NCBI GenBank assembly: GCA_937941765.1 | Contig: CALDGQ010000074.1 | Location: 1-32,339 of the forward strand | Reading direction: 5' to 3' | Origin: an uncultured Saprospiraceae bacterium | Lineage (GTDB): Bacteria > Bacteroidota > Bacteroidia > Chitinophagales > Saprospiraceae | DNA length: 32,339 nucleotides | Shown: in pieces, positions 1 to 9,645 of the stretch | Numbering within the stretch: the stretch's first letter is position 1 | How the letters are laid out: the number at the start of each line of letters is the position of its first letter | Made by a program: the position numbers and the translations under genes | The notes under the pieces: generated by a model | The model's database searches: none | The model's input: only the letters and a program-made list of their open reading frames with translations | What the model was told of the DNA's origin: nothing

Positions 1-1625
1 CTGACAATGGAGGCAATGATGCTGACGGTGACGGAACGCCAGATGCAGATGACTGTGCTCCTAACAATCCTGACTTCCCTGCTGCTCCTGGCTCATCTTG
101 TGATGATGGAGATGCAAGTACTACTGGTGATGTAGTTGGTGTAGATGGTTGCTCTTGTGCTGGTACTCCTGATAATGGAGGTGGCGGTGACCCAACTGTT
201 TGTGAAGCTGATTACACTGTTGATGGAAACTCAATTACAATAACTGGTTTAGACGAACCAATCGTTACAGTTAAAATTCTAAACTCTGATTGGTCTGATT
301 ACGAATTCGTTTGTGATACTTGGGCTACTGTTGGAACTTGTGATTTGACTGAAACAGTTAACAATATACCTGCAGGTGATTACATCGTATTTATCCAATC
401 TTTTGATAGTGGATGGAATGCAGTTTGTACAATTACTGAAACGTTTACTATTTCTGGTGGTGGAAACGGACCTGTCGATTCTGATGGTGACGGAACTCCG
501 GATGCAGATGATTGTGCTCCTAACAACGCCAATGTACCTGCAGCTCCTGGAACTGCTTGTAATGACGGTAATCCAAATACATCGAATGATGTTTATGATG
601 AAACGGGTTGCGTATGTGCTGGGACACCAAATAATGGTGGAAATGATGCTGACGGTGACGGAACTCCGGATGCGGATGATTGTGCGCCAACGAATCCAAA
701 TCTTCCTGCTGCTCCAGGTACTTCTTGTAATGACTTTGATGCGACTACTACAAATGATGTAATTGGTGCAGATGGTTGTTCTTGTGCTGGTACTCCTGTT
801 GGAACTGGTGGTTGCAACGTTACTTATACGGCCGGAGCTACTTCAATTACAGTTGATGGCTTAACTGACCCAATCGTTTCTGTAAAAATTCTTGACCTTA
901 ACTGGAATACTTTAGAAGAATGTGGAACATGGGTTGATGCTTGTGGTGCTTCTCAAACTTTCTCAGGATTAACTGCCGGAGAATACTTTGTAAGTATTCA
1001 GACTTTTGACGCTAGTTGGAATGAGCAATGTAATATCTTTGATAAAGTAAGTGTTGGTGTATTACCATTTGCTTCTTCTCAAGATTTACGTTTCGATGCT
1101 CAATCAGTTGCTAGAAGAGCCGAGTTGAGCTGGATCACTAACACAGAATTCAAAAATGATTTCTTCGTAATTGAAAGATCTGCTGATGGTGTTACTTTTG
1201 AAGCAATCACTGAAGTACAAAAAGCGAACAATGATGATGAAGCTAATTTCTATTCATTGAATGATGAAAACCCGAATATGGGTGACAACTTCTACAGAGT
1301 GAAGCAAGTTTATGTTGACGGAACTTTCGAATATTCTGCTGCAGAATATGTTGCATTCAATATCAATTTAGCTGACTTCGATGTTTATCCAAATCCTACA
1401 AGTGACAGATTAACTGTCAACTTGGAAGAATATGTTGGACAAAATGGAAGTATTGAAATTACAAATACATTCGGACAGACAATGAATAAAATTGAATTAG
1501 GACAGATCAATAATCCTTCTCACAGAATTGATGTAAGCGAATACCAAAATGGTGTTTACTCAATCACTGTAAAAGTTTCTGATCGTCAATTTAAGACAAA
1601 GATGTTTGTTGTTTCGAAAATGTAA
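1..1625 (+). CDS. Secreted multidomain adhesin-like protein with T9SS sorting domain (5' truncated by window)
   Basis: The frame is open from base 3 to the TAA at 1623-1625, about 540 visible residues, so the true start lies outside the window. It has three thrombospondin-3-like Asp-rich repeats (nt ~15-180, ~474-630, ~640-800), each pairing a DxDGDGTPDADDC half with a CND...NDV...GCxCAG half; the family binds calcium through such DxDxDG loops. Two four-cysteine beta modules (nt ~201-460 and ~813-1055) have the signature C-x-Y...EC-x-W...AC...SWN-x2-C. An FN3-like segment follows (nt ~1080-1365, ELSWIT...NDFFVIERSADG). The end is a T9SS type-A sorting domain (nt ~1375-1622, VYPNPTSD...YSITVKVSDR...VVSK), which would send the protein across the outer membrane and anchor it. 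The sorting domain is closely related to that of the next gene, so the two are paralogues. Adhesion is inferred from architecture; no catalytic domain is seen. Confidence 0.9.
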   Translation, partial: DNGGNDADGDGTPDADDCAPNNPDFPAAPGSSCDDGDASTTGDVVGVDGCSCAGTPDNGGGGDPTVCEADYTVDGNSITITGLDEPIVTVKILNSDWSDYEFVCDTWATVGTCDLTETVNNIPAGDYIVFIQSFDSGWNAVCTITETFTISGGGNGPVDSDGDGTPDADDCAPNNANVPAAPGTACNDGNPNTSNDVYDETGCVCAGTPNNGGNDADGDGTPDADDCAPTNPNLPAAPGTSCNDFDATTTNDVIGADGCSCAGTPVGTGGCNVTYTAGATSITVDGLTDPIVSVKILDLNWNTLEECGTWVDACGASQTFSGLTAGEYFVSIQTFDASWNEQCNIFDKVSVGVLPFASSQDLRFDAQSVARRAELSWITNTEFKNDFFVIERSADGVTFEAITEVQKANNDDEANFYSLNDENPNMGDNFYRVKQVYVDGTFEYSAAEYVAFNINLADFDVYPNPTSDRLTVNLEEYVGQNGSIEITNTFGQTMNKIELGQINNPSHRIDVSEYQNGVYSITVKVSDRQFKTKMFVVSKM

Positions 1626-1667
1626 GAGAGACTGAATCACCATTTATTTGGTGAATAAAATACAGAA

Positions 1668-1701
1668 GGGATCATTGTGGAAACACAATGATCCCTTTTT
1701 T
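1668..1701 (+). terminator. Intrinsic terminator after first adhesin gene
   Basis: A perfect 12-bp stem (GGGATCATTGTG at 1668-1679 pairing with 1684-1695), a GAAA tetraloop and a run of six T. It sits 43 bp after the stop codon. The stem core GGGATCATTG recurs in the terminator after the next gene. Confidence 0.9.
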
Positions 1702-2086
1702 CATTGCAGGAATTGGGAAATATTTCGTTGCCCCAAGGATTTGAACCCAGTTTAATTCACCCTAATAAAAGTCATACATGACTTCAAGTATTATATACAA
1801 AATTGATAAATAAGGTTTTACATAGTACAAATAATGCGCTTGAATTTTCTACCCTATTTAGGGTTGTAGCAAAGGTTGAATCTCCCTAATTTTGATTTTA
1901 CAAACATGTAACTTTTGAAGTATCAATTTTCTACCCTAAAACATTACAACTTCGAAAATCGATTTTTATAATTACGTGCTTAGTTAAGTAAAAAACCTTC
2001 CCTCCTCACTTTTAATATCCCTCCAAGCAATCATTCTTTTGAAATAAGATCAAAAGTATTTTTATAACCAACATAACCAACTAGCA
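1702..2086. other. AT-rich intergenic/leader region with short repeats
   Basis: No coding frame is supported. It contains a 13-bp direct repeat AATTTTCTACCCT (1843-1855 and 1925-1937, 82 bp apart), the first copy running into a small palindrome ACCCTA-TT-TAGGGT (1851-1864). A second palindrome AAGTCA-TACA-TGACTT lies at 1769-1784. A 25-nt stretch at 1726-1750 resembles, on the minus strand, the T-arm and 3' end of a tRNA. The region must hold the promoter of the 2087 gene, but no confident -7/-33 pair was found. Confidence 0.5.
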
Positions 2087-4282
2087 ATGAGAACACCTTT
2101 ACAACAATTTTTTCCTTTCCAATCCAGCCAAATCAGAACGACATTAACACTACTGTGCTTTTTGTCAATTTCTAGTATTTTTGCTTTCCAAAATAATTCA
2201 TGTTTCGATAATAGTGACAATATCACTATCATCGATATGGGAGTGCACAATGAAAGTAACTATTTTTTTTACCAGCCTCAAAGAGGTTTTACTTGGCAAG
2301 CGGCTAAATCTTATTGCGAAAACAACGGAGGCCATTTAGCAATTATAAACGATGCTGAAGAGAATGAATTTTTAAGATCAAATAGCCCCAAACATGCTTG
2401 GATCGGATATTCCTTTAATGAAAATGCTGCAACTTTTCAATGGGTAGACGGAACTACGGGTAACTATATTAACTGGCACACAAGTGAAACGAACTCCAAT
2501 CACCAAAAAAACTACGTACTGTTATCAAAAGCAACTGGAAAATGGTCTACAAAAAGAAATCGTTTTAAAGCTTCTTTTATAATGGAAGTTCCTTTGGAAG
2601 TTATTATCGACAACGATGAAGATGGTATTGCTTCAACGGAAGACTGCAATGATGATGACCCCAATTTACCAGCACCAATAGGAAGCGCTTGCAATGATAA
2701 TAACGATTACACAACTGAAGATGTAATCCTCGCAGACGGATGTACTTGTGAAGGTACTATTATCGTTATCGATATTGACCAAGATGGAATCCCTGCTGAA
2801 CAAGATTGCGATGACAACAATCCTAACATTCCGGCTGACGCGGGTACAGCTTGTGATGATGGAAATGACGACACTGAAAATGATGTAATCCTTAACGACG
2901 GATGTACTTGTGAAGGTACTATTATCGTTATTGATGTTGATCAAGATGGTATCCCTGCTGAACAAGATTGCGATGACAACAATCCTAACATTCCGGCTGA
3001 TGCGGGCACCGCTTGTGATGATGGTAATGACGACACTGAAAATGATGTAATCCTTAATGACGGATGTACTTGTGAAGGTACTATTATCGTTATCGATATT
3101 GACCAAGATGGTATCCCTGCTGAACAAGATTGCGATGACAACAATCCTAACATTCCGGCTGAGGCGGGTACAACTTGTGATGATGGTAATGACGACACTG
3201 AAAATGATGTAATCCTAACCGACGGATGTACTTGTGAAGGGGAAGTAGTAAATTCAGAATGCGATTTAAGTTACACGCTTGCCCCAGGAGCAATCACTGT
3301 AAATAGCCTAACAGACCCAAATGTTGATGTACTAGTATTTGATGCTGATTTTAATATTGTCTTTGAGTGCGGTGCTTGGGTTACTAATTGTCAAGAAACA
3401 CAACTAATTGATTTATTGGCACCAGGTGCGTACTTCTTGCAAATACAAACTTATAATTACAATATGGACCCACTTTGCGAAATGTTCGAGCAATTTACAA
3501 TTACTGAGGATACAAATTCTGTAGTAGATGTGGACGAAGATGGAGTGGCAGCTGAAGATGACTGTGATGATAATGACCCAACAATTCCAGCAGCACCAGG
3601 AACTTCATGTGATGATAACAATGATAATACAAATAATGATTTGATACTTGCAGATGGTTGTACATGCGAAGGTACCATCGTTGTTCCATCTCAGTGTGGC
3701 ATAGAAATCATAAGCAACAATGGTACTTTGTCAATAAATAATTTGACAGCACCAAATATAGATTTACTAATTTTTGATGAATCATTTAACATTGTTTATG
3801 AATGTAGTGCATGGGGAGTTACTTGCACGGAAACTGAACTTATTGACTTCCTAGCGCCTGGTTCATATTTCATACAAATTCAAACTTACAATATTTATAT
3901 GGATCCGGTTTGCGGTTTATTTGAACCATTCTCAATTACTTCTCAAGCTAATTTTATGCAAGCAAACAATAATGATCAAACTACTGACTCAGATTTCCAG
4001 AAAAGCTTCAATACAGATGCTAACGTAGATAACTTTAGTGTTTTCCCAAACCCAACAAGTGATAGACTTACAGTTGACTTAACTAAATATATTGGACTAA
4101 ATGGAACGATTGAAATTACAAACGGATTTGGTCATATTAAGAATCAATTTGAATTGGGTCAAATCAACAATGAATTTTTTCAAATTGATGTTAACGACTA
4201 TAAAGGTGGTGTATATTCACTTACCATAAAAGTATCTAACAGAAGAATCAATACGAAAATGTTTGTTGTTTCTAAATTGTAG
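2087..4282 (+). CDS. Secreted C-type lectin / TSP3-like repeat protein with T9SS sorting domain
   Basis: 731 residues. An N-terminal signal peptide (hydrophobic core ~18-33) precedes a C-type lectin-like domain (~50-168: TWQAAKSYC, GGHLAII, WIGYS, WVDG, NW). The usual EPN/QPD calcium-sugar motif is missing: after NW131 the sequence is HTSETNSN, so classical mannose/galactose binding is doubtful. Five TSP3-like calcium-binding repeats follow (~175-222, 223-276, 277-330, 331-384, 478-530); the middle three are near-identical 54-residue units. Two four-cysteine beta modules (~391-472, ~537-618) alternate with them. The end is a type-A T9SS sorting domain (~648-731, FPNPTSDR...VVSK). The ATG at 2087 is chosen because it gives the signal peptide. 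A role in surface adhesion or matrix is inferred. The lectin domain is paralogous to that of the 9646 gene. Confidence 0.92.
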   Translation: MRTPLQQFFPFQSSQIRTTLTLLCFLSISSIFAFQNNSCFDNSDNITIIDMGVHNESNYFFYQPQRGFTWQAAKSYCENNGGHLAIINDAEENEFLRSNSPKHAWIGYSFNENAATFQWVDGTTGNYINWHTSETNSNHQKNYVLLSKATGKWSTKRNRFKASFIMEVPLEVIIDNDEDGIASTEDCNDDDPNLPAPIGSACNDNNDYTTEDVILADGCTCEGTIIVIDIDQDGIPAEQDCDDNNPNIPADAGTACDDGNDDTENDVILNDGCTCEGTIIVIDVDQDGIPAEQDCDDNNPNIPADAGTACDDGNDDTENDVILNDGCTCEGTIIVIDIDQDGIPAEQDCDDNNPNIPAEAGTTCDDGNDDTENDVILTDGCTCEGEVVNSECDLSYTLAPGAITVNSLTDPNVDVLVFDADFNIVFECGAWVTNCQETQLIDLLAPGAYFLQIQTYNYNMDPLCEMFEQFTITEDTNSVVDVDEDGVAAEDDCDDNDPTIPAAPGTSCDDNNDNTNNDLILADGCTCEGTIVVPSQCGIEIISNNGTLSINNLTAPNIDLLIFDESFNIVYECSAWGVTCTETELIDFLAPGSYFIQIQTYNIYMDPVCGLFEPFSITSQANFMQANNNDQTTDSDFQKSFNTDANVDNFSVFPNPTSDRLTVDLTKYIGLNGTIEITNGFGHIKNQFELGQINNEFFQIDVNDYKGGVYSLTIKVSNRRINTKMFVVSKL
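2753..3238 (+). repeat. Three tandem 162-bp near-identical in-frame repeats
   Basis: Units at 2753-2914, 2915-3076 and 3077-3238 differ at only a few positions, several of them synonymous (for example GAT/GAC alternations). Each encodes one 54-residue TSP3-like unit beginning GTIIVID. The near-identity at DNA level points to recent duplication or gene conversion and makes copy number likely to vary by slippage or recombination without breaking the frame. Confidence 0.93.
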
Positions 4283-4308
4283 AAATCTATAAATTATTAT
4301 CTTTATTT

Positions 4309-4343
4309 GGGATCATTGCGAAATTAGCAATGGTCCCTTTTTT
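4309..4343 (+). terminator. Intrinsic terminator after lectin gene
   Basis: An 11-bp stem (4309-4319 with 4327-4337, one G-T wobble), a 7-nt loop and a run of six T, 26 bp after the stop. Its core GGGATCATTG matches the terminator at 1668. Confidence 0.87.
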
Positions 4344-4518
4344 GTTAATGGTAAAACGCTAATGTCTTCCGTAACTTCTTATTTCTTGAAGCTCAAATCA
4401 TTAGACACCTCATTCAGCTTTTGTCCAATTTATCAACTTCTCCTTTTTTATAAATGCTGATTACTGAACATCAATGTGGTATAGAAGTTGAATAATAATA
4501 AAGCAAAGCACATAGAAA

Positions 4519-7500
4519 ATGATTCAGCCCCTTCTTAGTAAAAAGTATTTTTTTTCGTTTTTAGCTATTTTTTTGATTATCAAAATTTTTAATTCTTTAA
4601 ACGAAACTCAAGATTTTGCAATTGCGCCGTTACTTGAAATAAATAAAAGTGTTAATGATCCAACGCCATTAACAGGAGATACGATTACCTACACTTTACA
4701 ATATCGATGTGCAAGTTTGACAGAAGATTGTAATGGTATGATGATTACTGATCCTTTGCCACCTAATGTAATCTTTGCGGGTCTCATTGGCTCACCTCAT
4801 ACTACGAATGAAAGCTATAATCCTAGTAATCATACGGTTACATTTAATTTTCAAGATCCTATTATCGCCGGCACCATAGGCGAAGTAAAAATCGACGCCT
4901 TTTTCCCAAATGGAATAACACCTGATGGTTCTACTGCTAGCAATACAGCAACTATAAGTGCAACCAATGCAGTTAATGTCACAAGTAATGCCGTAATCAC
5001 AATAGCTTCTGCAGAAGACAAGATGGATATTTATAAATTTCACGAAGGTGGTACATTGGATAATGAAATGGTTTTTACAATACAAGTGTGTGACCATGAG
5101 TTCACTACGCCTATTGAAAACGGGACGCTTAGTCCTACATTCATCACCGTTCGGGATACATTACCTCCTACTGCCACCTTTGTAAGTGCAGAGAATGGTG
5201 TTTATGATTCCAATTCACATACTGTAGAATGGACTTACTATTTAGATACTATGGCACTAGATCAATGTTGGTGGCCACAAGTATTTGTTGAATTTAGTTC
5301 TGTAGATCATTCTATAGGAGATACAATTTCTAATACTGGATATGTTAGCTATACACCAATAGGAGGAAGTCCAATTACTTTTTCATCTACCACATCTGTT
5401 GTTTTCAATGAACCACTTTTTGAAGTTGGGTTAATTAAAGATGTAGCAAATTCAACACGATTACCAGGAGAAACAAACGAGTATACCTTTTCATTTTGGA
5501 ATGACAGTAATATCAGTATAGATAGTTTTTATATCATAGACACGATTCCAGATTATGTTATAATCGACAATTTTACCTTGGGAAACTTCTATGCAAATAG
5601 CAATTCTTCCAACCTCGAAAAGACAATTAAATATACCACCAATTTAGACACAACGTGGACAACTTTGCCAGGATCTCCTTTTCAATTCTGGAATAATTCG
5701 CTTATTACAGTTGATGATTTAGGGCTTGCCACAAATGAACATCTAACCAAATTAATATGGGAATTTGGGCCAGACCCTATGCCCTTTTCTTCTGGATTGA
5801 ACACCTCTCAACCAATTCAGGTGCTTTTTCATGTGGATGAAAATGCACCAGAAGGAGGCATTACCAATTGTATAATAGCTGGTGGTGCAGATTCTACTGC
5901 CATTATAATCAATGAAAACAACAATACCAATTGTGCTACTTTTACAGTTTTACCAGGAGCAAATGGATTCGTTCCAAGAACCGGAAAAGAATACAACCCC
6001 AAAGACTGTAATTGTTGGACCTACTTTGGAAGCGGGGATTTTTTCAACCCAGGCGACACCATTCCATTTAGATTAAGAGTTGGAAATTATAACACTGCAA
6101 CTGCAAATATCGACAATCCTGCAATAGCAGACCTCCTACCAATAGGATTAACTTATATAAACGGTTCGTGGAACCAAGATGAAAACGGAACGAGTGCACC
6201 AGCACCTATTTTCTCTTTACAAAACGATTATAATGGCACTGGTCGTGAACATTTATCTTGGGAATGGTCAGGGTTCAGCTTTGCTCCAGGAGAGGAAGTC
6301 TTTATTACTTTTGATGTGATTGTTGGTATTGAAGCACCTAATGGAGAAGACATCTTGATAAACGAATTTGCAATGTTACAAAATAGTAACGACGGATGTA
6401 ATAGCTATACAGGTGGATACGAAAAAGCAGATACAGACGATTTAGATGGTGATGGAAATACTACCGAATTATTTTGCTTTAGCTATACTGCTCTAGATAT
6501 AGCTAGTGTAGTTTCCATTGAGTCTGAAAAATTAGTAAAGGGTCAATTAGACACCGTTTATTCCAAATATCCCAATATCGCTAATTCTGTTCCAGGCGGA
6601 ATAGCTGATTATCAATTGATTATACGAAATAAAGGAAATGTACTACTGGATTCAATTATCATCATTGACATTTTACCGTTCGTTGGTGATATGGGAGTGA
6701 TTGATCTAAGCAATAGAGATTCTAGATGGCGACCTAATTTAGTTGCTCCTGTAAATACACCAAGCGGAGTAACAACCTATTACAGCTTAGAAGAAAATCC
6801 ATGTAGAAGTATTGAACAAATAGTGCTCTCCGGTCCTTCTGGGTGCACAACTCCTAACTGGACAACTATTCCTCCATCAGATATTACAACAGTACAATCC
6901 TTGAAATTTGAACTAGGATCAACCATCCTCTATCCAAACGATTCCTTAACTCTGGAATGGCCAATGAGAGTACCCGTTAATGCCTTAACAACTTTAGGAA
7001 ATCCTCCAGATACAATCGCATGGAATTCATTTGGATATATTGGACAAAGAGTTGATAACAGTGAGTACACATTAGCATCTGAACCCGTCAAAGTAGGAAT
7101 CGCACTAGAAGAAATTAACCCGGGTTCCTATGGAGATTTTGTTTGGATAGATACCAATCAAGATGGAATTCAAGATGCTAGTGAAATTGGTTATGACGGA
7201 TTAAGAGTCGAATTGTATTTAGATGATGGAGATGGAATTGCAGATTTAGCTACCGATTCATTAGTCAGTTTTAACATTACAGCCAATGGAGGGTTTTATT
7301 TATTTCCGAATTTACCAGAAGGTGATTATTTTACTACTTTCTACTTACCACCAACTTACCAGGGTACATTAGTTGACATCGGAGGTGATGATGATGTAGA
7401 TTCGGATGGAACTGCAGGTACCTACAATGGATTTTCAATAGCAACAACAGAAATTACTAACATTACAAATACAGAAATTGATTTCAGTTGGGACTTAGGT

Positions 7501-8979
7501 ATTTTTCAAAGTGGCAATTCCGCAATCGGTAATTATGTCTGGGAAGATATAAATGAAGATGGCAATCAAAATGAATCTATCGCAGATGGTGTAAATGGCA
7601 TCGTCGTCAATTTATATGACAACACAAATCCTACTATAATTTTAGCAACCACAACAACCAGTAATGATGTCAATGGAAATCCTGGATATTATCTGTTTGA
7701 TCAAATAGTGCCTGGCGATTATTTTATTGAAGTCGAACTTCCAGAATGGGCAAGCTTCACAACTCAAGGGACTTCAGGTTCCAGCGATCCAGTTGATTCT
7801 GATGTAAATTTGATCGATGGTAGAACAGAAGTATTTAATGTAGCCACTAATATATATGATGATTCTTGGGATGCTGCAATAATCATGTCTAATTTCGACT
7901 ATGGCGATGGACCATCTAACTACCCTGCTGTTTGGCATCATTCACTTGTTGATGCAGATGGCGACAACATATTAGATGGCACGGATAATATATGGCTAGG
8001 AACCAAAACTAATTTTGAAATTGATCAAAAATATAGTAGCACCGCTTCGATGGATGGTTTTGATGATGGAATTACTTTTGGCTCTGGAATTGGAGACTTT
8101 CCAATGACTGCAGCACCTAGTACTTCATATGATATCGATATCATGCTTAATGCTACAAATTCTAGCACAGTCTATTACGGAATGTGGATAGATTGGGACA
8201 ACGATGGTGTGTACGAAGATTTTTATAATGGTTCTGAAACTGTATCTGGTGCCACTAATGCTACCGTTAGTATTTCAACACCAAGTTACACTTCTATAGG
8301 TTCGGTTGTAAATGTGAGATTAAGAGTTGATGATGAGCAACTTATAGCTGCAGATTACCAAGGTGGAAAATCTAATGGCGAAGTCGAAGATTATCAAGCT
8401 ACCGTTGTTTTACCTTTAGAACTTACTTCATTTAAAGCGATTGCAAATAATTGTGATGTAGATTTGAGATGGACGACTCTTTCTGAAACTGATTTTAGTC
8501 ACTTTGAAGTAGAATGGAGTGAAACAGGCAAAGACTTCGTTTTGATTGATATGGTTCCATCAAACGGAAACTCAAGTAACGAACTTAAATACCTTTATAG
8601 ACATCCAGAAGCTAAACAACTTAATTACTATCGTCTAAAAATGGTAGACCTAGATGGCTCGTTTGTTTATTCAGATCAAATATTTGTCGATACTGAATGC
8701 CAAATAGAAATTAAAAAACTGAATATTTATCCAAATCCAATAGGTTTAAGTAAAAACATATTGAACCTTTCATTTAATAGCTCTGCAGAATCTCATACAA
8801 AGATAACAATCACTGATATGGCTGGGCTTGAAAAATTGAGGTTTCCTATTATAGCTTTTGAAGGAGAAAATAATCTTGGTATTGATATCCAAAATCTAGC
8901 GGCTGGCACTTACATCATTTCTATAGATAATAGTAAGAGCCCTACTAAATCCAAACAGTTTATTAAAGTGTCTGATTAA
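4519..8979 (+). CDS. Giant secreted DUF11 / SdrD B-like / GEVEDY protein with T9SS sorting domain
   Basis: 1486 residues with an N-terminal hydrophobic signal (~8-26). DUF11-like (isopeptide-type) beta repeats recur with the theme of a tension-free N-terminus, 'GDTITYTLQY...DPLPPNV' at ~40-100, ~303-350 and ~660-720. Two SdrD B-like domains follow (~867-995, GDFVWIDTNQDG; ~1000-1120, GNYVWEDINEDG), each with a Ca-binding-type DxNxDG loop. A GEVEDY domain runs ~1126-1295, beginning FDYGDGPSNYP and ending in the hallmark GEVEDY at 1287-1292. Then come an FN3-like segment (LRWTTLSE) and a T9SS type-A sorting domain (~1398-1486, IYPNP). This architecture is typical of large Bacteroidota surface stalk or adhesin proteins. 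Unlike its neighbours it has no lectin, TSP3-like or four-cysteine modules. No enzymatic domain is recognised. Confidence 0.92.
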   Translation: MIQPLLSKKYFFSFLAIFLIIKIFNSLNETQDFAIAPLLEINKSVNDPTPLTGDTITYTLQYRCASLTEDCNGMMITDPLPPNVIFAGLIGSPHTTNESYNPSNHTVTFNFQDPIIAGTIGEVKIDAFFPNGITPDGSTASNTATISATNAVNVTSNAVITIASAEDKMDIYKFHEGGTLDNEMVFTIQVCDHEFTTPIENGTLSPTFITVRDTLPPTATFVSAENGVYDSNSHTVEWTYYLDTMALDQCWWPQVFVEFSSVDHSIGDTISNTGYVSYTPIGGSPITFSSTTSVVFNEPLFEVGLIKDVANSTRLPGETNEYTFSFWNDSNISIDSFYIIDTIPDYVIIDNFTLGNFYANSNSSNLEKTIKYTTNLDTTWTTLPGSPFQFWNNSLITVDDLGLATNEHLTKLIWEFGPDPMPFSSGLNTSQPIQVLFHVDENAPEGGITNCIIAGGADSTAIIINENNNTNCATFTVLPGANGFVPRTGKEYNPKDCNCWTYFGSGDFFNPGDTIPFRLRVGNYNTATANIDNPAIADLLPIGLTYINGSWNQDENGTSAPAPIFSLQNDYNGTGREHLSWEWSGFSFAPGEEVFITFDVIVGIEAPNGEDILINEFAMLQNSNDGCNSYTGGYEKADTDDLDGDGNTTELFCFSYTALDIASVVSIESEKLVKGQLDTVYSKYPNIANSVPGGIADYQLIIRNKGNVLLDSIIIIDILPFVGDMGVIDLSNRDSRWRPNLVAPVNTPSGVTTYYSLEENPCRSIEQIVLSGPSGCTTPNWTTIPPSDITTVQSLKFELGSTILYPNDSLTLEWPMRVPVNALTTLGNPPDTIAWNSFGYIGQRVDNSEYTLASEPVKVGIALEEINPGSYGDFVWIDTNQDGIQDASEIGYDGLRVELYLDDGDGIADLATDSLVSFNITANGGFYLFPNLPEGDYFTTFYLPPTYQGTLVDIGGDDDVDSDGTAGTYNGFSIATTEITNITNTEIDFSWDLGIFQSGNSAIGNYVWEDINEDGNQNESIADGVNGIVVNLYDNTNPTIILATTTTSNDVNGNPGYYLFDQIVPGDYFIEVELPEWASFTTQGTSGSSDPVDSDVNLIDGRTEVFNVATNIYDDSWDAAIIMSNFDYGDGPSNYPAVWHHSLVDADGDNILDGTDNIWLGTKTNFEIDQKYSSTASMDGFDDGITFGSGIGDFPMTAAPSTSYDIDIMLNATNSSTVYYGMWIDWDNDGVYEDFYNGSETVSGATNATVSISTPSYTSIGSVVNVRLRVDDEQLIAADYQGGKSNGEVEDYQATVVLPLELTSFKAIANNCDVDLRWTTLSETDFSHFEVEWSETGKDFVLIDMVPSNGNSSNELKYLYRHPEAKQLNYYRLKMVDLDGSFVYSDQIFVDTECQIEIKKLNIYPNPIGLSKNILNLSFNSSAESHTKITITDMAGLEKLRFPIIAFEGENNLGIDIQNLAAGTYIISIDNSKSPTKSKQFIKVSD

Positions 8980-9011
8980 AATAGCATAAAGACCTATTTA
9001 TTATAAAATGA

Positions 9012-9046
9012 AAAGACCGTTGCATCAATTTGCAACGGTCTTTTTT
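9012..9046 (+). terminator. Intrinsic terminator after GEVEDY gene
   Basis: A 13-bp perfect stem (9012-9024 with 9031-9043, core GACCGTTGCA), a 6-nt loop TCAATT and a T-run to 9046. An A-run precedes the stem, so it could also work on the opposite strand. Confidence 0.92.
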
Positions 9047-9322
9047 ATATTATTAAGCGATTATTTAAAATCCTGTGATAAATTAAAACACCTTGTTACA
9101 AAACGATCATATCTAATTTTAGGCGAAATCAGTTTGTTATAATTATTCGTTTTTTCTCATCTAAAAACTACCCAAAATCTAATACCCTAAAATCATTGGA
9201 TTTCCATAAAATCTACCCAAATTTTCAGTCTAGTAATGCATTTACAAATTAACTTATTCAATTAAAACATAATGCTAACTACCTGATTAACAAGTGTTCA
9301 CAAAAAATTAAATGCTGTTTTT

Positions 9323-9359
9323 AATGCATACGAATGGTGTAATTCTTATGCATTTTTTT
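9323..9359 (+). terminator. Second terminator-like hairpin in leader region
   Basis: The stem AATGCATA (9323-9330) pairs with TATGCATT (9347-9354). After one C-T mismatch an inner stem GAAT/ATTC continues it, giving about 12 bp around a GGTGTA loop, followed by a T-run to 9359. No gene ends here, so it may close an unannotated small transcript or be a leader structure. Confidence 0.5.
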
Positions 9360-9388
9360 ATCTATGTAATAAATACCCATTTTTGATA

Positions 9389-9419
9389 TTGTTGTGACTG
9401 CGAATCTACTGTAACTTGC
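9389..9419 (+). promoter_or_regulatory. Candidate Bacteroidota-type promoter for largest adhesin
   Basis: TTG at 9389-9391, a 20-nt spacer and TAACTTGC at 9412-9419, resembling the TTTG/TAnnTTTG boxes of Bacteroidota sigma factors. It is the best match seen in the region but is degenerate at both boxes. Confidence 0.25.
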
Positions 9420-9645
9420 AGAAGTATTTAGGGCACATCCTCTCCGCCCAAATCCAAATTGCAAATAGAACAATACACTTTCCCTAGTATTTCATCCTCC
9501 ATTTACTTTCCCTCTAGTAACTACCTCCTACTAATTAGCATTTTAAACTTTTAGTCATCGCAATACTTTCAAAGTTTGCGACTCCCCGATTAAGAGGCTA
9601 CATATTTTCTTAAACAATTTTAATTCTAACCTAACTTATTAAAAA

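Larger units (their letters stand above)
8980..9645. other. 666-bp intergenic region upstream of the largest adhesin
   Basis: Very AT-rich with no supported ORF. It holds the terminator of the previous gene (9012-9046), a second terminator-like hairpin (9323-9359) and a candidate Bacteroidota-type promoter (9389-9419). The distance from the promoter candidate to the ATG at 9646 would give a long, C-rich 5' leader. Confidence 0.6.

Noticed and set aside
2666..3198. Long minus-strand frames across the tandem repeats
   Set aside because: They are shadows caused by the periodic codon use of the + strand repeats.
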